This document shows positions 24,614-37,619 of a DNA stretch of 64,000 nucleotides, in pieces (the stretch's first letter is position 1; every line of letters starts with the position of its first letter). The notes under the pieces were generated by a model. It saw only the letters and a program-made list of their open reading frames with translations. It was not told where the DNA came from and made no database searches. The stretch is from Hydractinia symbiolongicarpus (taxonomy: Eukaryota > Cnidaria > Hydrozoa > Anthoathecata > Hydractiniidae), in NCBI RefSeq assembly GCF_029227915.1, contig NC_079888.1, positions 10,587,001-10,651,000 on the forward strand, given 5' to 3'. The translations under genes were made by a program, and so were the position numbers.

Positions 24614-25305
24614 ACTCTTTTATTTGTTCTATGAGCAACTGCATTATGATTCCTGTAAAGGCCACATTTTTTTCAGGGTGATATTGATCGGTCAGCAGGA
24701 ACTCGAGCCTATCCGTCGACCCTCTTAATGGAAGGTAGACTGGTGTGTCAAAATTCCAGGTGAGCATATCTCCCCAAGCGTTTAACTCTTTATTGGGTAA
24801 TATCGCAAGAATTTTTTTATTTTTTCCCGTTAAGCAAGCAATCATTCTTATCTAACTGAGGGCATATAAAACTTAATCTCTGGTAAATATTGGTCATATA
24901 GTATCCATCATAATCCCCCGCCGTATAGTACTTTACACCGTTGGGTAGATCAGCTAAACCGATTAGTTTTTTAAGGTTCTTCATCAATACTAACTTTGAA
25001 CACCTTACCCACACGAAGTCGGCAATATCCATTACTCAACACAATTATCATGACCTTTCCATTAGCCTGTTTGTTGATAAAACTGGTCAAATAGAGGATC
25101 TATTTTGTACAATCTTTCATGATAAAGATCCGGGTATCGCATGAGGTCCCGATATCTCCTTCCAGATATTAAAATCATTATCATTCCAAAGATTAAGCCA
25201 GCCGCCTCGAATACTGATGAATTTTAAAGCGATCCTCGTGTCCTGGCCCAGGTAATCATCAGAAATTGTAGGGTTTCTGATATCAGTGATGTACAATTGT
25301 TTCAT
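24606..25305 (-). pseudogene. Hypothetical element protein, possibly structural
   Basis: Three consecutive minus-strand segments read as one broken gene. The first is 25,305-25,117 (MKQLYITDIRNPTISDDYLG...), the second 25,032-24,817 (VKYYTAGDYDGYYMTNIYQRL...ICPQLDKNDCLLNG), and the third 24,845-24,606 (ILPNKELNAWGDMLTWN...LPLRGSTDRLEFLLTDQYHP). The segments overlap or abut and the joints are frameshifts, with a decayed stretch between 25,040 and 25,130. The gene overlaps the downstream membrane-protein gene by 8 nt. The 'PLRGSTDRLEF.LTD' type of segment could come from a minor capsid jelly-roll, but I cannot support that beyond a resemblance. Confidence 0.45.
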
Positions 25306-25379
25306 GTTTTATTTTAGAAGAAACGATGAATATTTAATCGTACAACCCCAAAGCAAAATATAAATCAAACAGGGGAAAA

Positions 25380-26346
25380 TGGTCTCTGGGTATCACCAAT
25401 CTTGCACATCAGAATCTGTATGTATCGACAGAATCATATATTCCTGTAGTATTCCTCAAGTTTAGTAACTATCCCATAAAAGTTCCAACGACCTACCTTA
25501 ATGATCCCGTTCGGGTTGGCTGGGATGGGCAAGCATTGGATTACTGGAACATTCAAGTTAATTTTGCAGACCATTGTGCAACCACAGCATTAGGCATATC
25601 CGCTAAACATATGACAGAATCTGTGCCCCTTGTCAACTCTATTTTCAAATTTCATGTATCGTATATTAGGAAGAAAGAAAGTGCCTTTTAACAATGGGTT
25701 TAGTCAATACAAAACTCCTTATTCAACAAGGAACGACGGATACGGTGCAGATACGGTGCAGATCCCCATAGCTTCTTCACTAACCAACGGTGAATGGTGG
25801 CACCAAGTTGCAGGGGATTATGCAACATTTATCATGCCAACAAGCCAAGGCCTTACGGTAAAAGCTTTGACAAAATTGAGTGAAAGTATTCGAGTGTACG
25901 TGGTCTTGTTGCTTGGGTCACAGGCGGAATCCAAAGCATCCTTGCACGGTTCCGGTGCGGATGACTATACAACAAGACAAATGCTACAACAAAAATTTGA
26001 AGTTATGGTGCAGCAAGTAGAGAATGTAGGGCAAGCCATAACACAATTCCAAAAACTGCTCCAATATGCTAGAACTCCATTCAATTTTGCTGTTATGCCT
26101 AGCGTGTACATGTTGCGCTCAGATATGAATCTACGTATTGGTAAAATAAAGGGTTATAATAATAATGTCCTAATTGCACCTGCCAATGTAAACGTTAGAG
26201 TTCAAGTTGATCTGAATAAGATCAAAAAGCCTGTTGTGATACCGAGGGCATTCCCAAAGCATCGCCCGCCTACTACCAGCTTTGCAGAATCACCACAGGC
26301 GAGCCACGTGATCCCTAAACATCGTCCACCACAGTTAACCATGTAA
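25380..26346 (+). pseudogene. Hypothetical structural-type protein, one frameshift
   Basis: Two overlapping + frames read as one protein. The first runs from about 25,380 (WSLGITNLAHQNLYVSTESY...DYWNIQVNFADHCATTALGI) to about 25,660. The second continues from the MYRILG stretch to 26,346 (...NGEWWHQVAGDYATFIMPTS...MVQQVENVGQAITQFQKLL...). The shift is near 25,660. No ATG precedes the first part in frame. The C-terminus is proline-rich with PKHRPP occurring twice, and otherwise the sequence is globular with no membrane span. Its size and position among the element's other genes fit a virion component, but I do not recognise the family. Confidence 0.5.
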
Positions 26347-26467
26347 GCCATAAGCACGAAAAGCACAGGGTAATAGAGACGGAACAACATGCAGATACCA
26401 AGGCCACGTCGATTACGACCGGAGTAGGTGTTATTTTACTGTACATATGGTTAAAGAAATAAAAAAA

Positions 26468-26496
26468 GTTGTGTGTGATTTTTATTCACATACAAC
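26468..26496. terminator. Stem-loop in the convergent gap at 26.4 kb
   Basis: GTTGTGTGTGA (26,468-26,478) pairs with TCACATACAAC (26,486-26,496), 11 bp with one G-T pair and a 7-nt loop. It lies 7-8 nt beyond the stop of the minus gene ending at 26,504 and in the gap shared with the + gene ending at 26,346. Confidence 0.5.
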
Positions 26497-26503
26497 GTTA
26501 TAT

Positions 26504-27267
26504 TTACGATCGTTTGCCCCTGCTCCTACCCATATAGCCTACAACAAGAAGATGCTTGGCCACAAACTCAGCTACCTTTGCTGCAACCCTGAAAAAAAAT
26601 GTTACAACTGTGGCAATGATTCCAGGAAGAGCTGCACCTGCTTTCCCTGCTAAGTATTTTAAAATTTTTCCTAATCTTTCTAGCTGTTTTTGCATAAAAT
26701 TTTTACTATCCCCGGTACTTCCTGCCGCTGCAGCACCCGCTGCTGATCCGCCTCCTGTAACTGCCAGAACAATGGTGGATAACAACAAACCAACAGCGGA
26801 AACGATGCTTGCAATAGTGATCCCCTGCTCCTTGAATAAAATCTTAAGTTTTTAGGTAAGTGATGTATCATCCCCTGCGATTTTCATGAGCGTTTCCTTA
26901 ATATTTTTAGGTTGGCTTTGAATCGTGGATGATAGTTCACAATGAGCCTCCGATGACGCTGCTTTTTGATCCTGTAGATGTGCAAGATCTTCCTTCGCTT
27001 TTACAAGGTTGTTGTTCTCAATCTCTATCTGTTGCTCTGATAGTCCAGGCTGTGCTTTCTTCTCCTCAAACCTCTTCGCCTCTGCCTTAGCAATCTCACG
27101 ATCATACGAAGTAATTTTATTTGTTAATGATTTCAAATTCCTCCTTATAGTTTGAAGTTCACGTTCGAGCCCTCTTCTTTCACTCTCCGTAAAAACTTCT
27201 TCGCCGCCGCCAAAGGACGTTTCCAGAAGGCTTGTCGTTTCATCAACAACATTTTCGAGTAATGACA

Positions 27268-27277
<10 letters not shown>
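26504..27277 (-). pseudogene. Coiled-coil / membrane-tail protein with one internal stop
   Basis: One continuous minus frame interrupted only by a TAA at 26,852-26,854. The N-terminal 140 residues start MRMMSLLENVVDE and are strongly charged and helical (ESERRGLERELQTIRRNLKS..., then YDREIAKAEAKRFEEKK), a likely coiled coil. After the stop the same frame continues KLKILFKEQGITIASIVSAV, a hydrophobic segment, a Gly/Ala-rich linker, LGKILKYLAGKAGAALPGII, a second hydrophobic segment, and a basic end GRSRGKRS. The two halves clearly belong together. The start overlaps the stop of the poly-Asp gene (ATGCGGATGA). Length about 257 codons. A virion or membrane role is inferred from composition only. 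Confidence 0.6.
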
Positions 27278-28725
<1,448 letters not shown>

Positions 28726-28762
28726 TTATTTTAACAAATAATCATCTAATAATAAAATAACT

Positions 28763-29458
28763 ATGAGTAAAATATTTGGAAAAACACTCAATCCATACGC
28801 TGAAACCAAAACAATGTTCGCAATGAAAGGCAAACGACAAACTGTGAGGGTGAGTCACATTCCATCGACAATAAATCAAAACGGCCTCTATGTGGATATT
28901 CCCAATATGGGGCAAAACGATGAAAAATGTTGTGAAAACTGAGGTAGATATCCACTTGCCGCACCAGATACAGTTTTACTGAAGCCGGCGTTGAGTGAAT
29001 GATGTGTTATGGATCGATTTGGTCCACAAAACGATGTGATATTTATTAGAAAAATCAATATGATATTTGATCGTATACGAACCCCAATACAAGATGATCG
29101 TACCGCCCAGTTATTTTGGATCCATGACAAATATCAAACTTTTCATTAGGCAACGCCTCACCCAAATGTATATCCACCTATCTTGCCCTATGTTAGGGAT
29201 TGGGTTGAAAATTTCAAACAATTCTATATTAAATATGTTGATCAATCCGATACCGGTTCATCAATAGCCAGCGTCGAGTTTTCACACACCGTACGTCAAG
29301 CTTCGGTCGAGGAAAAAATTGTCGCTTATTCTCCAAAAGAATCACAAGACGGTACCTATGTGATAACGCTATGCCAGTGCATGGATCACTACGCTGATCT
29401 TATTAATCCCAATATACGTTTCATATGCATCGCGGAGGGGCCGCTAAGTTTTGTATAG
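28763..29458 (+). pseudogene. Capsid-type structural gene remnant
   Basis: The + frame starts MSKIFGKTLNPYAETKTMFA at 28,763, 37 bp from the divergent poly-Asp gene, and is open for 59 codons to a TGA at 28,940-28,942. After that, degenerate pieces follow in shifting frames: PLAAPDTVLLKPALSE, then MDRFGPQNDVIFIRKINMIF, then the 29,183-29,458 frame (MPYVRDWVENFKQFYIKYVD...QASVEEKIVAYSPKESQDGT). The N-terminus resembles the start of a conserved cnidarian Polinton structural protein, probably the major capsid protein, but I know this only as a remembered pattern. If so, about two thirds of the gene is missing, because the visible remnant spans only about 700 bp. Confidence 0.4.
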
Positions 29459-29494
29459 ATTATTCGGGTTTTAAAAAAATTAACAAAGATAATA

Positions 29495-29632
29495 ATGTCG
29501 TCTCTTGTAATTCAACTTTCAATTGTCGAGCAGTTCAAATTTAATGATAAACCCAACGGCATGCACGCCTTCAACAGATTTGAAGAAGAGGGACATGTGG
29601 AGCGGTATAAAAAGTCACTTCAGATTGATTGA
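29495..29632 (+). CDS. Small hypothetical ORF
   Basis: A 45-codon ORF starting MSSLVIQLSIVEQFKFND and ending RYKKSLQID, following the capsid-type remnant by about 35 bp. It is hydrophilic with no recognisable motif. A strong stem-loop begins 15 nt after its TGA (29,630-29,632), which supports it being a real gene end, perhaps the 5' piece of a longer gene now lost. Confidence 0.35.
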   Translation: MSSLVIQLSIVEQFKFNDKPNGMHAFNRFEEEGHVERYKKSLQID

Positions 29633-29646
29633 CCTTACTCGGAATG

Positions 29647-29687
29647 ATTTCTACGATCTAAGGGCGGAACCCCTAGATCGTAGAAAT
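29647..29687. terminator. Strong stem-loop after the + strand gene
   Basis: A 14-bp perfect outer stem (29,647-29,660 with 29,674-29,687), one mismatch, then GGG-CCC and a 5-nt loop, 41 nt in all. It starts 15 nt after the + gene stop and lies in a convergent gap next to a second stem-loop that serves the opposite strand. Confidence 0.6.
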
Positions 29688-29701
29688 TGAAAGATTAAAT
29701 A

Positions 29702-29729
29702 TTTTTATGACTCTTACGAATCATAAAAA
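29702..29729. terminator. Stem-loop after the integrase gene
   Basis: TTTTTATGA (29,702-29,710) pairs with TCATAAAAA (29,721-29,729), a 9-bp perfect stem with a 10-nt loop. It lies 10 nt beyond the stop of the minus-strand integrase (29,740-29,742). Confidence 0.5.
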
Positions 29730-29739
29730 AATTAAAAAT

Positions 29740-30751
29740 CTACCATTCTTTCACATATTCAGGAGGTACTTCGACATCCTGCGGGATTAGCATTGATTAA
29801 CTCTTCCGCGACAAAACTTCGATCAGGCCCGTCTTTTAAATATTACAACACCCGACGTTTTGGTTCTGCTATAACTCGATCCAGCCTATATGTTTTATTG
29901 CTCGACCATGCATCCGTTGCGCGTCTTTTTGGATTACCATGTTCTTCTCCAGGTTGTAACAGATAGAGGTACAACCCATCCTCTGGGAGTGGTCTTTCCC
30001 CCGCGTATTCTTCGCTTTTCGCAAGTTGTACATCTTCCAACTTCATAGCCTTTGACGGTTTCATACCGATCATGGCAGTCTTAGTGTTGTCGAGGCCTTC
30101 CATTATGGTGTACAGGTGTTTAACCCATGTACTACTAGTCTCCTCAGTAACCAACTCTTGGGCATCCTGGGGCTTAGAAAGTGTTTGTGTGCAAGCACTT
30201 TGTTATATGATTTAACGAACGCTGTAAAGGTATGATGATATTTGGTGGTAGCTCGTTTAATCTCCACCCCAAAAGTTTTGTGACGTCTGATTTAAATTTG
30301 GAACCATTATCGCACTGGAAGGTTTCGGGATAGCGCAGGGGACCAGCTTTATAAATATCCTTAATCTTGTCTGCAACCTCGCTAGCCTTTTTCGTTTTTA
30401 AGGTGGTCGTGCCACCTTATATCTTGAGGCGACATCGATGCCCGTCAGGATATACTAGTACGTATTTCCATACCATTTATTGTGAGGCATTTACAAGAGA
30501 TGAAACTAGTGCATTTCGTTCGGTTTTGTAATTGTAAAATGGGGGTAATCAATCTTTTTTGGTCCTCGAATATGCCGAAGAAAAAGTAGTTGGCGGGATA
30601 ACCAATGTACGACTCTTTTACGCGGTAATTTACTTTCCTCAGCCAGTAGTTTAATGGCTTTCCTTCCAGCCCAAAAATGTTCTGGCTGATAATAAATACT
30701 ACTCAATTTTTCCGCATCCTCCTCTGTAACGATATGTTGTCTTTTTGACAT
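29740..30751 (-). pseudogene. Polinton retroviral-type integrase, degenerate
   Basis: The start is MSKRQHIVTEEDAEKLSSIY at 30,751, followed by a helical N-terminal region ending in PKKIDYPHFTITKPNEMH. The frame then crosses TAG and TAA codons near 30,485-30,515 and reads MPHNKWYGNTY, a stop, and YILTGIDVASRYK. Further on come KTKKASEVADKIKDIYKAGP and FQCDNGSKFKSDVTKLLG, where the D of CDNG is the second catalytic acid. After a frameshift it reads TTKYHHTFTAFVKSYNK, in which the third catalytic position (normally Glu in FVE) is Lys. The C-terminal half from 30,154 (VTEETSSTWVKHLYTIMEGL...) is open to 29,843, and the last residues are reached by another shift. Family: rve/DDE integrase of Polintons, which inserts the element DNA. 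Clearly dead. Confidence 0.85.
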
Positions 30752-30775
30752 GTTCTTTTATTACATGTCAAAAAG
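30741..30775. terminator. Stem-loop between the small membrane gene and the integrase
   Basis: A 12-bp perfect stem (CTTTTTGACATG at 30,741-30,752 with CATGTCAAAAAG at 30,764-30,775) and an 11-nt loop. It overlaps both the stop of the upstream minus gene (30,768-30,770) and the start codon of the integrase. Confidence 0.5.
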
Positions 30776-31007
30776 TGTATTTTTCATTATAAAATTTATA
30801 AGCCCCGTATCCCAAAAGGGCCAGGGAGCCAACGATAAAGGTTAACTCTCCGTCCTGTTGATTTTTTGAGGGCACATAAAAGTCGGAACTTTTTGGTGCT
30901 TTATCGATAGTTGCAATGTAGTATTGCCTAGTAGTATAATAGAGTGAATTAAAGCAGGATTTCGCTCCTTTAACACTTTTACCCCTAAAACCCCGCTCCC
31001 CCGACAC
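30768..31007 (-). CDS. Small membrane protein, hypothetical
   Basis: A 79-residue ORF starting MSGERGFRGKSVKGAKSCFN. A basic N-terminal half precedes a single predicted membrane span near the C-terminus (FIVGSLALLGYGAYKF), ending NEKYTF. It lies directly upstream of the integrase on the same strand with a 16-nt gap occupied by a perfect stem-loop, and is intact. Not recognised; the basic domain plus tail anchor would fit a DNA- or virion-associated peptide, but this is a guess. Confidence 0.45.
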   Translation of the reverse strand: MSGERGFRGKSVKGAKSCFNSLYYTTRQYYIATIDKAPKSSDFYVPSKNQQDGELTFIVGSLALLGYGAYKFYNEKYTF

Positions 31008-31179
31008 CCCTTCAAAATCCCTAAAACTTATGTAACCAGCACACGAAATTTTGATGACGTCACGATAGTAATAATGCTGACATCAACAAAATCCACAGCA
31101 AGCACACTGGAATAGGGGATTTCCCATATTCGATGGTCCCCACCCAATGATCCTGGATAGGGTTTTACTTAAAGAAAAA

Positions 31180-31928
31180 ATGAGTTGGTTTAGAAATACC
31201 CCCGATGATATCAAAACCCAGGAAATGTGCAATTCGATAGTTGAAGAATACCCCAGATGCTTGAATATGTCCCTAATCACTTCAAGACTCCGGACATGTG
31301 TGACAGAGTCGTTGATAAGTACCCCCAAATGTACGATTATGTGCTGGATCGATTAAGACGGATGTAATGCATGACATAGCCACAGAGGAAGATACTACCA
31401 CATTTGTGAATATCCCGGATCGAGTTTGTTCCGGACCGTTTCATGACCCAGGAAATGTGTGACATGGCGGTTGGTGAGAACCCCTGGCTGTTCGAGAGTG
31501 TTCCCGACCGTTTAAAGACACTTGAAATGTGCCTTGAGGCCGTTGAAGAAGACCCCCACCGGCTCGATGATGTTCCGGACCATATAAAGACACAGGAAAT
31601 GTGTACCATGGCCACCGAAAGGGAGCCCTGGCTATTTTTGTATGTTCCAGCCCATTTCATGACACAGGAAATGTGTACCAAGGCCGTTGAACAAAGACCA
31701 TGGATGTTCAAGCATGTTCCAGACTGGTTTGTTACCGGGGAAATGTGCACCCGGGGATGTGCACCCGTAGAGGAACCTGGGCTACTCAAGGCCTATCGCT
31801 TGCGAAAAGCGTGCAAGTATGGGCTTAAGAGGGAGCTGCTTCCATTGGCCTGGCATCCCGATAGAGCCATGGACTGGTGTTATTCAGAGGATGAAAAGGC
31901 AGACCTCGAGCTCTTGTGGAGTAAATAA
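31180..31928 (+). pseudogene. DUF4116-like repeat protein, cassette copy B
   Basis: Starts MSWFRNTPDDIKTQEMCN at 31,180; the start region matches copy A at the DNA level. A frameshift follows near 31,260 and then a damaged stretch (about 31,365-31,430) with stops. From 31,443 to 31,928 the frame is open for 161 residues. It holds 24-residue units with MTQEMC, KTLEMC, KTQEMC, MTQEMC and VTGEMC at the repeated position, and ends in the conserved tail KRELLPLAWHP...WC followed by an acidic EDEKADLELLWSK. The TAA is followed after only 3 nt by the start of the CxxC gene. Function unknown. Confidence 0.7.
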
Positions 31929-31931
31929 ACG

Positions 31932-32063
31932 ATGAAGGGACAATGCGACGACTGTGAAAAGATACTCGACACCTATGACAGATGCTCCTGCGGACGGAGA
32001 TTCATCATAAAAGGTAAACTGCTCTGCTGGTACTGCTGGCATGAGTACATCACGTACAATTAG
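31932..32063 (+). CDS. CxxC mini-protein, cassette copy B
   Basis: A 43-residue ORF, too short for most ORF callers, starting MKGQCDDCEKILDTYDRCSC and ending in WHEYITYN. Six cysteines are arranged C-x2-C, C-x-C, C-x2-C (positions 5, 8, 18, 20, 32, 35) with a nearby His, a plausible small zinc-binding fold. It begins 3 nt after the repeat gene stop. Its homologue in copy A is a pseudogene that keeps the CxC and last CxxC but has lost the start and the first cysteine. Conservation between two diverged copies argues that it was a real gene. Function unknown. Confidence 0.65.
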   Translation: MKGQCDDCEKILDTYDRCSCGRRFIIKGKLLCWYCWHEYITYN

Positions 32064-32114
32064 GGAAGCTATCCATGTGATGCCAGTTGAAGTTTTGTTT
32101 CCACAAATAAAAGG

Positions 32115-32720
32115 ATGTTGAAATTCGGAGACAAAACTGTTAAGTCTGAATACTTTTACACCAATTCTAAACCACTAAATATCAAAAAAGTGAACATTGA
32201 AAACATCATGCTAAGCGACCCCATTCCAGCAAACAAAGGCAAGGATGAGCGCCTCGTGATTGGCTATAAGCACCACGATGTCATCCTAGGACCGTTACTG
32301 ATACTGACTCCTGAAAATATCCGCTCCAAGGGTGTCTCTCAATACAACGGGAGCGCGCTAACGATGTCGTTTGTTCTAGCAAGCTACCCCGAGTGGTTAG
32401 AGAAATACAAAGAGATCTTGGATAGGGTGGAGTCCCTGGCGGGGATTTGGTTCACCAATGCCAGCGTGAAAAAAGAGCGATACCTCAACACCAACCTCAA
32501 GATGTGGGATGGTAAAGTCAGAACAAAATTCCATAAAAAGATACCACACAAAAAAAGTTGCGAGTGCAAGGCTATCATCAAGCTGGCGAGTATCTACAGG
32601 TAACGGCGCAACTACTATATACAGACCACTCTGGAAGAGTGCAAATATAAAGAGGTTGAAGGATACGACACTTTTTACTTCAGTGACTCTGATGATGAAG
32701 AGGGTTTCACTTTCTTGTAA
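32115..32720 (+). pseudogene. 'FGDK' protein, cassette copy B, single stop
   Basis: Starts MLKFGDKTVKSEYFYTNSKP at 32,115 and is open to a TAA at 32,601-32,603; the same frame then continues RRNYYIQTTLEECKYKEVEG with an acidic DSDDEEG tail to the TAA at 32,718-32,720. In copy A the internal stop position is CAA (Gln), so the stop is a single C-to-T change and the ancestral protein had about 201 residues. It shares GVSQYNGSALTMSF and the YPEWLEKYKEIL segment with copy A. A 162-residue truncated product is possible. Function unknown. Confidence 0.65.
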
Positions 32721-32756
32721 GTGGCTCGTCAAGGTTCTTTCAACATAGAAACAAAC

Positions 32757-33026
32757 AGGAACGTTCCTGAACTGAAAAAGGAAGCGAAAGCGCTAAAGAT
32801 TCGTAACTACTCAACTATGAATAGGGGCCCTCTTCTCTAAGCCATCCGCAAGGTCAAGTACAAAGACGCTTCGACACAAACAGACGATCCTTATTGCGAA
32901 CCTTGCGTCACGATCGCTTGGCAGAACAATCTTGAAGAATACTCGAGAAAGCTCTCCGAAAAGCAGCGACGTGTCGTACATGATGGTGACCACATCTTCG
33001 ATAAAGGCATTGGAGAAGTACTCTAA
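32757..33026 (+). pseudogene. SAP-like small protein, cassette copy B
   Basis: In-frame homology with 23,532-23,819: VPELKKEAKALKIRNYST, then an internal TAA at 32,838-32,840, then AIRKVKYKDASTQTDDPYCE and PCVTIAWQNN, ending at a TAA at 33,024-33,026. The start ATG of copy A corresponds to AGG here (32,757-32,759). The CxxC of the DPYCEPCV segment is kept. Dead gene; DNA binding is inferred from the SAP-like N-terminus. Confidence 0.6.
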
Positions 33027-33029
33027 ATC

Positions 33030-33056
33030 GTCTAGTATGTAATCAACACACTAGAC
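33030..33056. terminator. Stem-loop after SAP-like gene B
   Basis: GTCTAGT (33,030-33,036) pairs with ACTAGAC (33,050-33,056), a 7-bp perfect stem with a 13-nt loop, 4 nt after the TAA at 33,024-33,026. It occupies the same relative place as the stem-loop at 23,818-23,848 in copy A although the sequences differ. Confidence 0.45.
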
Positions 33057-33107
33057 CTGACCGGGTGTACTCGCCCACTACATCCTATGAATAAGCCGGT
33101 GGCTCCT

Positions 33108-33255
33108 TTAAGTACCGCTGACATACTGCGCAGATTGAAGTTTTTTCAGAATCTCGTTCTTCGCCTCTTCACGTCCTTTCGCGACAAGCTGCATACGTTC
33201 CCATTCGTTGATCGAGTCCACGATCTTCTTGACAGGCTGTCTGATACGAAAGACA
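33108..33255 (-). pseudogene. Membrane-hairpin protein, C-terminal fragment, copy B
   Basis: The minus frame ending at 33,108 reads RQPVKKIVDSINEWERMQLV...KKLQSAQYVSGT, matching the end of the copy A protein (RQRVRRFVNNINEQERAQL... KKIQSVQYAAGT). Homology stops at about 33,250, and upstream sequence on that strand is the antisense of Helitron coding sequence, so the rest of the gene has been replaced. Confidence 0.65.
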
Positions 33256-35709
33256 TTTCCAGCTGTAGTTTTTGCAAATAGTAACATTCCTGAGATGCGA
33301 TACAGGGTTTGTCGTAACGAAGAAGAAAATTTAAGTTTACCACCATACAGTACGGATATTTTTAAGCGAAACATGTTGGATAGATACATGGATAGACCAA
33401 ATTTAGAATTTAAAAAAGGCAGATACCCCATGTTGGAACAAATGTGTTATGCTGAGTTCTTGTCAAGCTATTCTATGAAAATGAAACCGAAACAAGACGA
33501 TGAAAATGACAGTCAACCAGAAGTGCTTAAAGAAATAATAGCTGAGATTCAAGTCGAATCTCCTTATCCAAAAACTATACCTCTGATGTCATCAAAAGAA
33601 ATTTTGAACTTGCGAAAAGAAAAATGTGTTCCAAATACCATGTACCTGGGCGAGACAAAAATCCAGAAGGATATACACATCATTTGCTCTTTATGTTTTA
33701 TCCTTTTCGCCAGGAAGCAGAATTGTTAAGTGAAAACTCGGGTACTTACACAGAGAAATTATTGGAAAACGGTGTATTAGAAAATATAAATACAAATAAA
33801 AGAATATGCGAACCATTTGGTGAACTTGTTGAAGAAGCAATGATAAATTTTCACGCAAATGTAAATAATCTTGATTCTTTTAACGAACAGGAAAACGACG
33901 ATGTTACTGATGAGATTAGTAATATAAACAACCATGACACTGACGAAATTCGAAGTGAAACCGAAAACATCCCAGTTTTTGGAAGCACTTATTCATCTAT
34001 TACTGAGCCTGGAATTTTTGAAGACGAACTCCATGAAAAGATTCGAACATTAAATAAAACACAAAGGCAAATTTTTGAAGTGGTAAATGATTGGGTTAGA
34101 ACTTACGTAAAAGGTTTAGCATGTAACGCACACCATAAAATTAAGCCAATTCACATTTTTCTAACGGGAAGTGCAGGTTGTGGAAAGTCCCATTTAATAA
34201 CAACAATTTCTGACATGCTAAATAAAGCACTTTCCTATCGTGCAGGAAACTTAGAAAAGGATAAAATTCTAATTTTAGCACCAACCGGTGTTGCTGCTGT
34301 TAAAATAGAGGGAAATACAATACATTCAGCCTTAGGTATACCAGCGGATAGAAGTTTCACTAAAAACATTTCAAGTTAAGTGATAAAAAGAAATGTATGC
34401 CGCGAAACAAGCTTTCAGAACTAAGCGTTATTGTAATAGATGAAATCTCAATGGTTTCAAACAAGCTACTTTTACATATTCATCAACGGCTAACCGAAAT
34501 ATTTGGATGTTCAGAAGACATTCTATTTGCAGGAATGTCTGTTATAGCATGTGGCGATTTCTACCAACTTTCACCAATTTAAGCAAGGCCAGTTTACGCA
34601 GAATACAAGGATGTATTGTTAAATCTTTCACATTGCTGGAAGTATTTTAAGATTGCTGAACTAACGGAAGTTATGAGACAGCGTGGTGATCAATATTTTA
34701 TTGAATTATTAAACAATATCTGAGGGGGAAAATTAGAAACGCGTCACGAAGATCTAGTAAAATCTAAATTTATTTCACCAAATGACCCACATTATCCCAA
34801 AATTCAATTCATATATTTGTTGAAATATAACCCGCCTCTGAGCATAACAAAAAAATGCGTAATAGCATAACATCGGACGAAATAAATATCGAAGCTATAG
34901 ACAAAATTCAGAAAATATACCCGTGCAATTAATCTAAAATCCTAATACTCGCACTCAAATGGAAACAGGTGGACTTGCTCTAAACCTTCTGTTAAAACTT
35001 CATGCAAAAGTCGTGTTGACGTCAAATATTGATGTATCTGATAAACTCATTAACGGACAGATAGGTACTGTTCATCGGTTGAAAACCGATAGCTCAGGAA
35101 ATGTAACAAGAATATATTTGAAAATGGAAGGCATATATACTGGACTTAAAGCTATGAGAACAGATCCATATGCTATTCAAGAAAATGTTGTTCCAATTAA
35201 TAGAGTAGAGAAAGAAATCAAATTTAACAAACATAATCCATCTTTACCTTCTATGAAACGGCTGCAATTCCCACTAATGCTGTCATGGTCACAAGGTTCA
35301 AGGAAAAACGTTTGATAAAATTGTTGTCTGTTTTGATTTATTAAAACAACGAGCCTTTCACTCAGGACAAAACTATGTTGCATTAAGTCGAGTCACAAGT
35401 TTAGACGGTTTATACCTAACGGGTACATTTGCTAAGTCAATCATTAAGTCAGACACACGAGCAACAGAGCAATACAATTACACGGGAGAACATTCAAAAT
35501 TAACCCAAAAAGAAACTGGTGTAATTAGCGAAAATTCTATTATGGTCACTTTGCTTAATACAAGATCCTACAACAAACATAAAAACGATATCATATCCGA
35601 CCGCGTTCTCATGGAAAGTGATTTATTATGCCTAACGGAAACTCAGATACCATTGAACTCACATTGCGACTCAAAACTTTGGTATGGGATAAATACATTG
35701 TACATATAA
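33255..35709 (+). pseudogene. Helitron (Helentron-type) helicase-endonuclease, 3' part
   Basis: Frames joined by shifts spell the helicase part of a Helitron RepHel protein. In order: DIFKRNMLDRYMDRPN, then PLMSSKEILNLRKEK, a frameshift near 33,630 and THHLLFMFYPFR. Walker A LTGSAGCGKSHL lies at about 34,167, followed by LAPTGVAAVKIEGNTIHSAL, a break near 34,377, Walker B SVIVIDEISM and CGDFYQLSPI ended by a TAA. Later come ELTEVMRQRGDQYF, KVVLTSNIDVSDKLINGQIG, HKVQGKTF and GQNYVALSRVTSLDGLYL. The frame then enters VTLLNTRSYNKHKNDIISDR and LLCLTETQ, the start of an APE-type endonuclease as in Helentrons. The Rep nuclease part is absent. At least four stops or frameshifts make it dead. Confidence 0.85.

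Positions 35710-37619
<1,910 letters not shown>

Larger units (their letters stand above)
31080..33255. mobile_element. Second, diverged Polinton fragment (cassette copy B)
   Basis: This block repeats the order DUF4116-like, CxxC, FGDK and SAP-like genes (all +) and then the convergent membrane-protein tail (-), exactly as in 21,249-24,613. The left edge lies somewhere between 31,008 and 31,180. The right edge is a junction with Helitron sequence at about 33,255. Its coding sequence is visibly more GC-rich than copy A, and amino acids differ at many positions, so it comes from a different lineage of the element rather than from a recent duplication. Confidence 0.7.

Noticed and set aside
31008-31180. 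Terminal inverted repeats of the Polinton
   Set aside because: I compared the ends near 31.0 kb with 19.9-21.3 kb and found only short shared words (GACGTCA, GGGGATTTCCC-like), not a convincing inverted repeat.
31337-31789. 150-residue minus-strand ORF opposite cassette copy B
   Set aside because: Same reason: the mirror of repeats coded on the + strand.
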